This document shows, piece by piece, positions 39,972-48,732 of a DNA stretch of 64,000 nt. The notes beneath the pieces were generated by a model, which ran no database searches, was not told where the DNA came from, and worked only from the letters and a program-made list of their open reading frames with translations. The DNA is from Actinophytocola sp963840275 (GTDB lineage Bacteria; Actinomycetota; Actinomycetes; Mycobacteriales; Pseudonocardiaceae): contig CAWIYK010000003.1 in assembly GCA_963840275.1 (NCBI GenBank), positions 248,001-312,000 on the forward strand, given 5' to 3'. Each line of letters opens with the position of its first letter. Position 1 is the first letter of the stretch. The translations under genes and the position numbers were made by a program.

Positions 39972-40724
39972 TCAGGTGATCGACACGCCGCCGTCGACGC
40001 TCAGGACCTGGCCGGTGACGCAGTCGCCCTCGAGGAACAGCCGCATGCTCGCGGCCACCTCCACGGGGGTCGGGAACCGGGGGACGGGGGACTTCTCGCG
40101 GATCCCGTCGGCCACCGCGTCGGGCACGCCGCTGGTCATGGAGGTCTCCATGAACCCCGGCGACAGCGCGTTGACCGTCACTCCCCGGCGGCCGACCTCC
40201 GCGGCCAGCGACCGGGTGAGGCCGATGATCCCCGCCTTCGACGCCGAGTACGCGGTCTGTCCCGGCGAGGCGATCAGTCCCGACGGCGAGACGATGTTGA
40301 TCACCCGGCCCCACCGCTTGCGCAGCATGCTGCCGATGGCGGCCCGCGTGGTGTGGAACGTGCCGAGCAGGTTCGTCTGGATCACGTCGTGCCAGTCCTG
40401 CGGCGACTGCATCGCCATCAGGGCGTCCTTGCGGATGCCGCCGTTGTTCACCAGCACGTCGATCGGACCGAGCTGCGCGCGGATCTGCTCGTACATCGCG
40501 ACGACCGCGTCCCACGAGCCGATGTCGCCGCCCACCACGATCGAGGTGTTCTCGAGCTTGTCGGCGACGGCGCGGGCCGCGTCGGCCGACCTGTTGTAGT
40601 GCACCGCGACCCGGCAGCCGAGCGCGTCGAGCTCAATGGCCAGCGCCTGCCCGAGCCCGCCGGACGCTCCCGTGACGAGAGCGACCGGCTGCTCGGGCCG
40701 AACGCCCGTGATCTTCTGGTTCAT
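39972..40724 (-). CDS. 3-oxoacyl-ACP reductase-like SDR (FabG family)
   Basis: 250 residues from ATG 40724, overlapping the KASIII gene by 4 bp. It is a classical SDR: cofactor loop VTGASGGLGQA, VNNGG, catalytic Ser in VSPSG, Tyr-x3-Lys in YSASKAG, and the C-terminal VDGGVSIT. The Asn-Arg after beta2 (YNRS) suggests NADPH. It probably reduces the 3-keto group made by the KASIII/KASII enzymes on the neighbouring ACP. Confidence 0.88.
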   Translation of the reverse strand: MNQKITGVRPEQPVALVTGASGGLGQALAIELDALGCRVAVHYNRSADAARAVADKLENTSIVVGGDIGSWDAVVAMYEQIRAQLGPIDVLVNNGGIRKDALMAMQSPQDWHDVIQTNLLGTFHTTRAAIGSMLRKRWGRVINIVSPSGLIASPGQTAYSASKAGIIGLTRSLAAEVGRRGVTVNALSPGFMETSMTSGVPDAVADGIREKSPVPRFPTPVEVAASMRLFLEGDCVTGQVLSVDGGVSIT

Positions 40725-41707
40725 GTGGCTTCGCCACCCCATTTCAGGAGCATCGACCCCCACGTCATGCCCGCGCCGAAGCCCGCGAGCAACACCAGGT
40801 CACCGTCGCTGATGCGACCGGCGTCGAGCGCCTCGGTCAGCGCGATCGGCATGGAGGCCGACGCGGTGTTGCCGTAGCGCTCGAGGTTGGTGATCAGCCG
40901 GTCCTGCGGGAGCCCGGTGTGGTTGAGGATCGAGTTGATGATGCGGATGTTGGCCTGGTGCGGCAGGATGTGGTCCACCTCGGCCGGCTCGACCTTCGCC
41001 GACTCCAGCGTGGCCCGTACCGTTCGGACGGTGAACCGCACGGCGTTGAGGTAGATCTCGTTGCCCTTGATCTCGGAGTAGTGCAGCCCTTTTCGGACGG
41101 CCTCCTCGGTGATGGGCATCCGGCTGCCGCCCGCCTGGATCTTCAAGCTGTCGGCCTTGGAGCCGTCGGCACCGAGGTTCCAGGCCAGCATCCAGTTGCG
41201 CGGGCTCGGGGTGAGCACGACCGCGCCCGCCCCGTCCCCGGCCAGAATGCTGAGATCGCGGTCCTTCGGGTTGATCGTCAGCGAGTGGGTGTCCGAGCCG
41301 ATCAGCAGGATCGGCCGCGGGTCCAGCGCCATCAGACCGGCCGCGGTCACGAGCCCGTAGACGAAGCCAGAGCATTCCGCGTTGACGTCGTGCGCGCTCC
41401 CCGTGATGCCGAGGTCGTGCTGCACGAACACCGACGTCGCGGGGGAGAGCTGCTCTGGCGTCGCCGAGGCCACGATGAGGTGCGCGATGTCCGCGCCGGT
41501 CAGCCCCGCGCGCTCGAGCGCGCGGCGGCCGGCCGCCACCGCGAGGCTGGCGGTCGTCTCCCCCGGGGAGACGAACCGCCGCTCGCGGATCCCGCACCTG
41601 CTGACCACCCAGTCCTCGGTCACGCCGAAGCGCTCGGCGATCTCGGCACTGGTCACCATGCGATCAGGCACCGACATGCCCCAACCGGCGATCTCGAAGC
41701 CAGTCAC
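40721..41707 (-). CDS. Beta-ketoacyl-ACP synthase III (FabH/RedP-like)
   Basis: 328 residues starting with GTG 41707. The triad is Cys in NAECSGFVYG, His in LPHQANIRI and Asn in YGNTASASMP; the C terminus FGAGMTWGSML is typical FabH. It would start a short acyl chain by condensing an acyl-CoA with malonyl-ACP on the ACP encoded 10 bp upstream. The KASIII, ACP and SDR order is like the starter-unit genes of prodiginine loci. Confidence 0.9.
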   Translation of the reverse strand: MTGFEIAGWGMSVPDRMVTSAEIAERFGVTEDWVVSRCGIRERRFVSPGETTASLAVAAGRRALERAGLTGADIAHLIVASATPEQLSPATSVFVQHDLGITGSAHDVNAECSGFVYGLVTAAGLMALDPRPILLIGSDTHSLTINPKDRDLSILAGDGAGAVVLTPSPRNWMLAWNLGADGSKADSLKIQAGGSRMPITEEAVRKGLHYSEIKGNEIYLNAVRFTVRTVRATLESAKVEPAEVDHILPHQANIRIINSILNHTGLPQDRLITNLERYGNTASASMPIALTEALDAGRISDGDLVLLAGFGAGMTWGSMLLKWGGEAT

Positions 41708-41717
41708 GGCGGACCCC

Positions 41718-41981
41718 TCAGTTCTGCGCGGCGGGCTGCGCCACCAGCGCGACGATGCGGTCGTGGATGGTGCGCAGCGTCGTCGTGTCGTCCATGTCGC
41801 TGAACAACGACTCGTCGGCCGGAATGTTCGGGTAGGCGGACTGGAAGTTGTACAGCCACTCCATCAGGTCCAGGGAGTCGACGTCCGAGATCTTCTGCAG
41901 TGCCGCGTCGACGTCGATCGACTCCGCGCCGGAGACATCCTGCAGTTGGGCTGCCAGGTCCTCGACGGTGGGCATTTCCAT
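41718..41981 (-). CDS. Acyl carrier protein
   Basis: 87 residues with the phosphopantetheine serine in SDVDSLDLMEWLYNF and an overall acidic, helical composition. It is the first gene of the ACP-KASIII-SDR unit, behind its own SARP-like site at 42028-42055. It is a different type from the PCP at 26776, so this locus keeps fatty-acyl and aminoacyl chains on separate carriers. Confidence 0.85.
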   Translation of the reverse strand: MEMPTVEDLAAQLQDVSGAESIDVDAALQKISDVDSLDLMEWLYNFQSAYPNIPADESLFSDMDDTTTLRTIHDRIVALVAQPAAQN

Positions 41982-42027
41982 GAGCGGGGCTCCTCTTCTC
42001 GACTGTTCGTGGCTTGGTTGACAGGAA

Positions 42028-42055
42028 AGTCGACGGGGCGCAACGCAAGCGCAAC
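42028..42055 (-). promoter_or_regulatory. SARP-type site for the ACP operon
   Basis: Read on the minus strand: GTTGCGC (42055-42049), 4 bp, GTTGCGC (42044-42038), then 9 bp to a weak -10 candidate TTTCCT ending near 42023. The 11-bp period is exact. The site faces the ACP gene, 57 bp from its start. Confidence 0.65.
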
Positions 42056-42065
42056 GCCGAGCGCT

Positions 42066-42098
42066 GTTGCGGACCGCTTGCGGGTCGTGCTGTTACGT
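42066..42098 (+). promoter_or_regulatory. SARP-type site for the methyltransferase-BVMO operon
   Basis: GTTGCGG at 42066-42072, 4 bp, CTTGCGG at 42077-42083, then 9 bp, then TTACGT (42093-42098) as a -10 candidate. It lies back to back with the ACP site and faces the plus-strand operon starting at 42153. Confidence 0.7.
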
Positions 42099-42152
42099 CG
42101 TCGCCGACATGTCGCGGTTTTCGGGCCATGCGAACGACGAGACGAGGCAGGA

Positions 42153-43037
42153 ATGACCACGGTCCAGTACAAGCCGGTGAATCCCGAGGTCGATGCGATC
42201 CGGCATCACTACGAGGTGAGCAACGACTTCTACCGTCTCCTGTTGGGGCCGGCCATGATGTACTCCGGCGGCTACTGGGCCGAGGGCGAGGGCCTGCGCG
42301 AGGGCCACGACGCCGCCCAGTACCGCAAGCTCGACGCGTTCATCCAGCAGGCGGGCGCGGTCGGGGCGAACAAGATCCTCGACATCGGCAGCGGTTGGGG
42401 CACCCTGCTCGACCGTGCCACCACCGAGCACGGCGTGGCGAGCGCCGTCGGGGTCACGCTCAGCCGGACCCAGAAGGAGTTCGTCGACTCACTCGGCAAC
42501 TCCAAGATCGACATCCGGGTGGAGAGCTGGGAGGACCACCGCACCGACGAGCCGTACGACGCGGCGTTCTGCGTCAACGCGCTCGAGCACTTCGTGCTGT
42601 CCTCGCTGCCGCCCAAGGAGCGGGTGCAGCGGTTCCGCGCCTTCTTCAAGCAGTGCCACTCGCTGATCAAGGTGGACGGCCGCCTTGTGCTGCACATGAT
42701 GACCATCGAGGCGCCGCCGCTGAACCGCAAGCTCATCGACGACCTGAAGTTCCTGCAGCGCGAGGAGTTCCAGGGCTGTTACATCCCGCACACCAACGAG
42801 CTCGTGCAGGCCGCGGAGGGCCTCTTCGAGATCATCGAGCTGCGCAACGAGCGGGAGACCTTCAGCCAGGCGTGCCGGGCGTGGCTGGCCAACCTGGCCG
42901 ACCGCCGCGACGAGGCCGTCGCCATGGAGGGCGAGGACGTGGTGGCCCGTTTCGAGCGCTACCTGGACATCTTCGCGTACACCCTCGAGGACAAGATCTT
43001 CAACAACTTCCGCATCGTGCTGTCGCGGAACGCCTGA
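42153..43037 (+). CDS. Cyclopropane-fatty-acid-synthase-like SAM methyltransferase
   Basis: 294 residues from ATG 42153. The N terminus IRHHYEVSNDFYRLLLGP and SGGYW are characteristic of the mycolic acid cyclopropane synthase family, followed by the SAM loop LDIGSGWGTLL and VTLSRTQKEFV. Members methylate or cyclopropanate unsaturated acyl chains, and some methylate small molecules. As the first gene of the operon with a BVMO and flavin oxidase it may modify the alkyl chain or a ring carbon of the locus 2 product. Confidence 0.83.
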   Translation: MTTVQYKPVNPEVDAIRHHYEVSNDFYRLLLGPAMMYSGGYWAEGEGLREGHDAAQYRKLDAFIQQAGAVGANKILDIGSGWGTLLDRATTEHGVASAVGVTLSRTQKEFVDSLGNSKIDIRVESWEDHRTDEPYDAAFCVNALEHFVLSSLPPKERVQRFRAFFKQCHSLIKVDGRLVLHMMTIEAPPLNRKLIDDLKFLQREEFQGCYIPHTNELVQAAEGLFEIIELRNERETFSQACRAWLANLADRRDEAVAMEGEDVVARFERYLDIFAYTLEDKIFNNFRIVLSRNA

Positions 43038-43047
43038 GGAGGCATCA

Positions 43048-44610
43048 ATGACGATCACCGACGCCACACCGGGCGACGTACGCGAGGACGGCGGTGGCAG
43101 GCGCGTCCCGCACGTCCGGGTGGCCATCATCGGCGCGGGGTTCTCCGGGCTCGGCATGGCCATCCGCCTGCTGAAGGCCAAGGAGGACGACTTCCTGATC
43201 TTCGAGCGGGCCGGCGAGGTCGGCGGCACCTGGCGGGACAACACGTATCCCGGCGCCGAGTGCGACGTGGCCGCGCTGCTCTACTCGTACTCCTTCGCCC
43301 AGCGGAACAACTGGCAGAGCACCTACGGCAAGCAGCCGGAGCTGCGTACGTACCTGAACGAGTGTGCCGACGAGTTCGGCGTGCGGCCCTACATCCGGTT
43401 CAACCACGAGCTGGTCTCCGCGCGCTGGGACGAGACGGTGCGGCGCTGGCACATCGAGACCAGCCAGGGTGACTACACGGCCAGCGTCCTGGTGACCGGC
43501 AGCGGTTACCTGAGCGACCCGGTGGTCCCGAACATCCCGGGCATCGACGGGTTCAAGGGCAAGATCTTCCACTCGTCCACCTGGGACCACGACTACGACC
43601 TCAAGGGCAAGCGGGTCGCGGTCATCGGCACCGGCGCCTCCGCGCTGCAGTTCGTGCCCAAGATCCAGCCGGCGGTCGGCCAGCTGGACCTCTACCAGCG
43701 CACCGCCGCGTGGGTCGCCCCCAAGAACGACAAGACGAACAGCAGGTTCCGGCAGTGGCTGTTCCGGAACGTGCCCGGCTACCGGGGTTTCCGGCGTGGC
43801 TACAACCAGAAGGGCCGTGAGCTGCTGGCGGCCATCCTGGCCCGCCCGGCGATCGCCGAGAAGACCGTGCAGAACATGTTCGTCAAGCACCTCAACAAGT
43901 CCATCAAGGACGACGAGCTGCGTGCCAAGCTGACCCCCGACTTCACCATCGGGTGCAAGCGCATGCTGTTCTCCAACACCTACTACGACGCGATCCAGCA
44001 GCCCAACGTCGAGCTGGTGACCGACGGCATCGCCGAGGTGCGGGCCGGCTCGGTCGTCACGGCCGACGGCACGGAGCGGGAGGTCGACGCCATCATCCTG
44101 GGCACCGGCTTCGCCGCCACCGAACGGCCGATCGCGAAGCGGGTGTGGAACGACCGGGGCGGCTCGCTCGCGGAGACCTGGGCCGACGGTGGCATGGCGG
44201 CCTACCGGGGCACCACGGTCGCCGGGTTCCCCAACCTGTTCATGCTGCTCGGTCCGAACACGACACTCGGCCACTCCTCGCAGACGGTGATGATCGAGGC
44301 GCAGGTCGCCTACGTGATCGACGCCCTCAAGCAGATGGACAAGCGCGGCCTGTCCAGTGTCTCGGTGCACGAGGACGCGCAGACCAGCTACAACGAGATG
44401 GTCCAGGAGCGGCTGAAGACCACGGTGTGGAACGCGGGTCAGTGTGCGAGCTGGTACCTCGACGCGCACGGCCGCAACCCGTCCATCTGGCCGGGCCTCA
44501 CGTCGCAGTTCCGCAAGCAGCTCAAGAGCTTCGACGTGTCCAACTACCAGGTCACGACCCTGTCCAACGCCGAGTACACCGGCCGGGTTCGCGGAGAGAT
44601 TCGGAGCTGA
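43048..44610 (+). CDS. Type I Baeyer-Villiger monooxygenase
   Basis: 520 residues. FAD-binding IIGAGFSGLGMA, the BVMO fingerprint FKGKIFHSSTWDH (FxGxxxHxxxW) and NADPH-binding VIGTGASALQ are all present in the right order. The enzyme uses NADPH and oxygen to insert oxygen next to a ketone or to hydroxylate N or S atoms. Ketones from the oxoamine synthase or polyketide steps are possible substrates. It lies 10 bp after the methyltransferase gene and 6 bp before the flavin oxidase gene. Confidence 0.9.
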   Translation: MTITDATPGDVREDGGGRRVPHVRVAIIGAGFSGLGMAIRLLKAKEDDFLIFERAGEVGGTWRDNTYPGAECDVAALLYSYSFAQRNNWQSTYGKQPELRTYLNECADEFGVRPYIRFNHELVSARWDETVRRWHIETSQGDYTASVLVTGSGYLSDPVVPNIPGIDGFKGKIFHSSTWDHDYDLKGKRVAVIGTGASALQFVPKIQPAVGQLDLYQRTAAWVAPKNDKTNSRFRQWLFRNVPGYRGFRRGYNQKGRELLAAILARPAIAEKTVQNMFVKHLNKSIKDDELRAKLTPDFTIGCKRMLFSNTYYDAIQQPNVELVTDGIAEVRAGSVVTADGTEREVDAIILGTGFAATERPIAKRVWNDRGGSLAETWADGGMAAYRGTTVAGFPNLFMLLGPNTTLGHSSQTVMIEAQVAYVIDALKQMDKRGLSSVSVHEDAQTSYNEMVQERLKTTVWNAGQCASWYLDAHGRNPSIWPGLTSQFRKQLKSFDVSNYQVTTLSNAEYTGRVRGEIRS

Positions 44611-44616
44611 CGGGAG

Positions 44617-46143
44617 ATGACGAACCCGAACGGCGTCCTCACCAGACGCAGTGTCCTCCGGCGGATCACGGTCGGCGCGGCCGTGGTCGGCTGGAGCACG
44701 GCGAGCGGCTCGTGGACGATCGCCGGCGCCGACCCGACCGGGGTGGTCGACCTGCCGCGGTTGGACGGCACCCTGGAGACCGCGCCCGAGGTGCTGTCCG
44801 GGTTCGCCACGGACTTCGGCAACCTGGTCACCGGGACACCCCAGGCCGTGCTCCGGCCCGGCTCGGTGGGCGACATCGTCGCGATGGTCCGGTACGCGCG
44901 GTGCAACGGCCTGACGATCGCCATGAGCGGTCAGAGCGGCGACAGCGCCGACGACCTCGAGTCGCACTCGAACTACGGCCAGGCCGCCGTACCGGGCGGA
45001 ATCTCGGTCGACGCGCGGGGACTGTCCACGATCCACAGCATCGGCGCGGACAGTGCCTGGGTGGACTCCGGCGTGACCTGGGCGCAGCTGATGGACGCGA
45101 CCCTGCCGGCTGGCCGGATGCCGCCGTCGCACACCGACTATCAGCACCTGTCGGTCGGCGGCACGATCAGTGTCGGCGGCATCGGTGGCCAGGTCCACAA
45201 GCACGGCCTGCAGGCCGACACGGTGTCCGAGATCGAGGTCGTCACGGGTCGGGGATACCTGGTTCGTGCCTCGGCCACCGAGCACCCGGACCTGTTCCAC
45301 GCCGCCCTCGCCGGCGGCGGGCAGGTCGGGATCATCACCAAGGCCAGGGTCCGGCTGGTGCCGGCGCCGACGCGGGTCACCACGTTCGCGCTGTACTACG
45401 ACGACCTGGACACCTACCTGGCCGACCAGGAGCAGCTCGTTCGCGACGGCCGGTTCGACTTCCAGGCCGGCGGTCCGGTCCGCAACGCCGACGACACGGC
45501 GTGGCGGTACCTGGTCGACGCCGTCGCCTACCAGTACGGGGCGAACCCGCCGGACCGCGCGGCGCTGCTCGCCGGACTGCGCGACGACCGTGCCTCGGCG
45601 ACCTTCGCCGATCTGTCCATTCGGGACTGGGTGTTCCGGCTGGACCCGTTCGTGGCCTGGACGAAGGAGAACGGGTACTGGCACCAACCGCACCCGTGGT
45701 TGTCACTGGTGCTGCCCCGTTCGACCGCCGCCGAGTTCGCCAGGAGGGTGCTGCCTGAGCTCACCACGGCGGACCTCGGTGTCGGGTTCGCCGCCCTGTA
45801 CCCGTTCCCGACGTCGAAGCTGACGCGGCCGATGTTCCGGGTGCCCGCCGAGCCGGTGGTCTACCTGTTCGACCTGCTTCGGCTGCCGGGCCCCGGGGAC
45901 CAGGGGATCGCCGGCATGCTCGAACAGAACCGGCGGTACTACGACCTCGCCGTCTCGCTCGGTGGCACGCGGTACCTGGTCGGCGCCGTCCCCAGGATGA
46001 CGCCGCGGGACTGGCGCGCTCACTTCGGCGCCCACTGGCGGCGGCTGTCGGCGGCGAAGGACCGCTTCGACCCGGGCCACGTGCTCACGCCAGGCCAGGG
46101 CTTCTTCGATCAGCAAAGGACTTCGGGAGGGACAACACCATGA
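44617..46143 (+). CDS. Tat-exported FAD-linked oxidase (cytokinin dehydrogenase-like)
   Basis: 508 residues. The N terminus TRRSVLRR followed by a hydrophobic stretch and an AGA-D cleavage-like site is a twin-arginine signal. A PCMH/FAD_binding_4 domain follows (VRYARCNGLTIAMSGQSG, SVGGTISVGGIGG, GGGQVGIITKA), and the C-terminal half resembles cytokinin dehydrogenase (AFARRVLPELTT, RFDPGHVLTPGQGFF). The position where such enzymes often have a flavin-binding His (GHS) seems to be GDS, so the flavin may not be linked there. It probably oxidises an amine or alcohol outside the membrane. It overlaps the next gene by 4 bp. Confidence 0.8.
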   Translation: MTNPNGVLTRRSVLRRITVGAAVVGWSTASGSWTIAGADPTGVVDLPRLDGTLETAPEVLSGFATDFGNLVTGTPQAVLRPGSVGDIVAMVRYARCNGLTIAMSGQSGDSADDLESHSNYGQAAVPGGISVDARGLSTIHSIGADSAWVDSGVTWAQLMDATLPAGRMPPSHTDYQHLSVGGTISVGGIGGQVHKHGLQADTVSEIEVVTGRGYLVRASATEHPDLFHAALAGGGQVGIITKARVRLVPAPTRVTTFALYYDDLDTYLADQEQLVRDGRFDFQAGGPVRNADDTAWRYLVDAVAYQYGANPPDRAALLAGLRDDRASATFADLSIRDWVFRLDPFVAWTKENGYWHQPHPWLSLVLPRSTAAEFARRVLPELTTADLGVGFAALYPFPTSKLTRPMFRVPAEPVVYLFDLLRLPGPGDQGIAGMLEQNRRYYDLAVSLGGTRYLVGAVPRMTPRDWRAHFGAHWRRLSAAKDRFDPGHVLTPGQGFFDQQRTSGGTTP

Positions 46144-47456
46144 CCGGGTACGACATCGTCGACACGGCGTTCATCGACACGTCACCGGACGTCGTCTGGA
46201 AGGAGCTCGTCGCCGAGCTCAGCGGCGGCGCCAGCTGGTGGGTGCCGAAGAACACCTTCAAGCCCGGCCCCGTCGCCCCCGACGAGCCGGGTGGCGAGAC
46301 CGAGGTGACCGTGCACACCAAGAGCGTCGACAAGGGCGGCCCGAAGCTGCGGTTCCTCGCGCGCACCACCGAGGTCGAGCAGGGCAGGCGGATCGCGGCC
46401 GACTACGTGTCCGGTGCGTTCCTCGGCACCTGCGAGTTCACCCTCGAGCCGGCCGACGACGGCCGGCGCACCCGGCTGTCCATGCACTTCAAGGCGGAGC
46501 CGCGGGGCATCGCGAAGGTGCTCGGCAAGCTCGCCGACATCGGGTTGGAGCACTCGCGGGCCACCCAGGCCGCGTTCGGCCGGCTCAACCAGCTGGCCGG
46601 CGGCGGGGCGGTGGACGTCGAGGCCGACAAGGGAACCGTACGCACCGTCCGCACCAGTGACGGCGCACAGCTCGCCGTCTCCGTGCTCGGGCCGCCGGTC
46701 GGCGGGAACACAGGCGCGGGCACGGTCGTGCTGTCGCACGGCTGGGCGTCCGGTCGCCGGTCGTGGTCGGCCGTGGCCGGCCGGCTGGTCGGTCAGGGGT
46801 ACACGGTCGTCACCTACGACCAGCGCGGACACGGCGAGTCGACCCTCGGCACCGAGCCGGTCAGCGTGCGGCGCCTCGGCGAGGACCTGGCGGCCGTGCT
46901 CGGCGACGTGGACGCGCGGGACGCGGTTCTCGTCGGGCACTCCGGCGGCGGTTTCGCGGCCATGCACTATGTGATCAACCACAAGGACGACGCGGCCGAG
47001 CGCGTGCGCGGCCTGGTGCTCGTGGCCACCGCCGCCCACGACCAGGAGACCCCCGACAGCGAAGTGAAGCTGATGGGCAACCCGGTGTTCAGCTGGGCGG
47101 TCGCCCGAGGCCCGCTCGGCAGGAAGATGCTGCGCCAGACCATGGGCACCAAGGTCGAGGCGTCGGCCCTGGAGACCAACCGGCAGCTGTTCGCCGCCAC
47201 CCCCCGCGGGGTGCGCGCGGACTACTTCAAGTCCTCGCGCGGGCTGGACCTGCGTGCCGACCTGCGCTCGGTGACCGTGCCCGCGGTCGTCCTGGCCGGC
47301 ACCGCCGACACGGTGATCAAGCCCGAGCTGGGCAAGGTGGTGGCGGAGTCGCTGCCGAACGCCCGCTACGAGCAGGTGCCCGGCGGCGGGCACCAGCTGC
47401 CCCTGGAGTCACCCGACCGGGTGACCAAGGCGATTGCCGAACTCGGCAACGCGTAG
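46140..47456 (+). CDS. SRPBCC domain fused to an alpha/beta hydrolase
   Basis: 438 residues. Residues 1-150 resemble an SRPBCC (polyketide cyclase/START-like) domain: IVDTAFIDTSPDVVWKEL at the start and CEFTLEPADDGRRTRL in the sheet. Residues about 175-438 are an alpha/beta hydrolase with VLSHGWASG, the nucleophile elbow LVGHSGGG, the Asp in LAGTADTV and the His in GGGHQLPLE. The hydrophobic-pocket domain may deliver or cyclise a lipophilic intermediate that the hydrolase then processes, for instance a lactone made by the BVMO. It starts at ATGA overlap with the oxidase. Confidence 0.75.
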   Translation: MTGYDIVDTAFIDTSPDVVWKELVAELSGGASWWVPKNTFKPGPVAPDEPGGETEVTVHTKSVDKGGPKLRFLARTTEVEQGRRIAADYVSGAFLGTCEFTLEPADDGRRTRLSMHFKAEPRGIAKVLGKLADIGLEHSRATQAAFGRLNQLAGGGAVDVEADKGTVRTVRTSDGAQLAVSVLGPPVGGNTGAGTVVLSHGWASGRRSWSAVAGRLVGQGYTVVTYDQRGHGESTLGTEPVSVRRLGEDLAAVLGDVDARDAVLVGHSGGGFAAMHYVINHKDDAAERVRGLVLVATAAHDQETPDSEVKLMGNPVFSWAVARGPLGRKMLRQTMGTKVEASALETNRQLFAATPRGVRADYFKSSRGLDLRADLRSVTVPAVVLAGTADTVIKPELGKVVAESLPNARYEQVPGGGHQLPLESPDRVTKAIAELGNA

Positions 47457-47498
47457 TAGCTGTGTGAACGGAACGGCACAAGCGGCACGAGGAGTGGG

Positions 47499-47984
47499 AT
47501 GGACATCGTTCGGATCGCCGCGCTGGTTCTGGCGACGGTCAGCACCGGGCTCGCGGCCGGGATCTTCTACGGGTTCTCGATCTCGGTCCTCGTCACCATG
47601 CGTGGCGTCGACGACCGGACCTTCGTCGACCTCAACCAGAAGATCAACCGGGATATTCAGAACGGGCGCTTCTACCTGGTCTTCGTCGGCTCGGTGCCGC
47701 TCCACGTGCTGGCGATCGTGCTCCTGCTCGGTGGTGGCCGCGGCTCGGTGCTGCTGCCGACCGTCATCGGGCTGGTGCTCTACCTGGTGGCCTTCGTCAT
47801 CACGGTCGCCGGCAACCTGCCGCTCGTCGCGGAGCTGGACAGGGCCGGCCGGACCAGCGATCCCACGGCGGTACGGCACCGCTACGAGGGTCCCTGGAAC
47901 CGGTTGCACACCATCCGCACGATCCTCCACACCGGCTCGTTCGGTGCCCTGTGCTGGGCGTTGATGGCGTACGGGGCCTTGTGA
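47499..47984 (+). CDS. DUF1772 (anthrone oxygenase-like) membrane protein
   Basis: 161 residues, four hydrophobic segments, with the DUF1772 layout: GLAAGIFYGFSISV in helix 1, LNQKINRDIQN and PLHVLAIVLLL, and a final GSFGALCWALMAYG helix. Some DUF1772 proteins are cofactorless anthrone oxygenases, but this assignment does not prove activity. A second DUF1772 protein is at 50447. It overlaps the phosphopantetheinyl transferase gene by GTGA. Confidence 0.75.
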   Translation: MDIVRIAALVLATVSTGLAAGIFYGFSISVLVTMRGVDDRTFVDLNQKINRDIQNGRFYLVFVGSVPLHVLAIVLLLGGGRGSVLLPTVIGLVLYLVAFVITVAGNLPLVAELDRAGRTSDPTAVRHRYEGPWNRLHTIRTILHTGSFGALCWALMAYGAL

Positions 47985-48631
47985 ACCAGTTGATCGCCGA
48001 GATCTTGCCCGATCGGGTGAACTCGGCGGAGGCCTTCGACGACCTGACCCCGGCGCCGCTCTTTGTCGCCGAGGACGAGCTGCTGGCCGGCGCGGGCCCC
48101 AAGCGGCGCGGTGAGTTCGCGACCGTGCGCCGGTGCGCCCGGAGCGCACTCGGCGAGCTCGGGATCCCGCCCGGCCCGTTGCTGCGCGGTGCCGGCGGCG
48201 CGCCGGTGTGGCCGGTCGGCGTGGTGGGCAGCATGACCCACTGCGCCGGGTACCGGGCGGCCGCCGTGGCGCGGGCCGGCGAGCTGGACATGCTCGGGAT
48301 CGACGCCGAGCCGGCGCTGCCGCTGCCCCACGGGGTGCTCGGGTTGGTCGCCGCTCCCGAGGAGCGCGACCAACTGGCGGCGCTGGCACGGGTCGCGCCG
48401 GAGGTGTGCTGGGATCGGCTGCTCTTCTGCGTGAAGGAAGCCGTCTACAAAGCCTGGTTCCCGCTGACGAAGCGGTGGCTGGGCTTTCGCGACGCCGTCG
48501 TGGAGATCGACGCGGGCGGCGGGTTCTCCGCCCGCCTGCGCCCCGACATACCTCGAGCCGCGGAGCCGGACCGGTTCGCCGGTCGCTGGCTCACCGGTGG
48601 CGACCTGGTGGTCGCCGCGGTCGCGGTATGA
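47981..48631 (+). CDS. 4'-phosphopantetheinyl transferase (EntD/Sfp type)
   Basis: 216 residues from GTG 47981. GSMTHCAGYRAAAV, the magnesium-binding LGIDAEPA and the FCVKEAVYKAWFPL motif (WxxKEAxYK) are complete. It transfers phosphopantetheine from CoA to the carrier proteins. Likely clients are the NRPS carrier domains, the PCP at 26776 and the ACP at 41718. It is the last gene of the operon that begins at 42153. Confidence 0.92.
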   Translation: MNQLIAEILPDRVNSAEAFDDLTPAPLFVAEDELLAGAGPKRRGEFATVRRCARSALGELGIPPGPLLRGAGGAPVWPVGVVGSMTHCAGYRAAAVARAGELDMLGIDAEPALPLPHGVLGLVAAPEERDQLAALARVAPEVCWDRLLFCVKEAVYKAWFPLTKRWLGFRDAVVEIDAGGGFSARLRPDIPRAAEPDRFAGRWLTGGDLVVAAVAV

Positions 48632-48732
48632 CAATTTCACACCATCAGACGTGTTTGGCTCCGTGGTTCCCGCGCGGCAATCCTGTGAATGTGGACGGTG
48701 TCGTTAGGACGTTGAACACGAAGAGGTGTCGC

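Noticed and set aside
21088..41981. Prodiginine cluster
   Set aside because: RedM/RedO/RedW/RedN/RedP-like genes are present, but no RedH-type condensing enzyme, RedI methyltransferase or RedL-type PKS is seen, and Trp-like genes are not part of prodiginine pathways.
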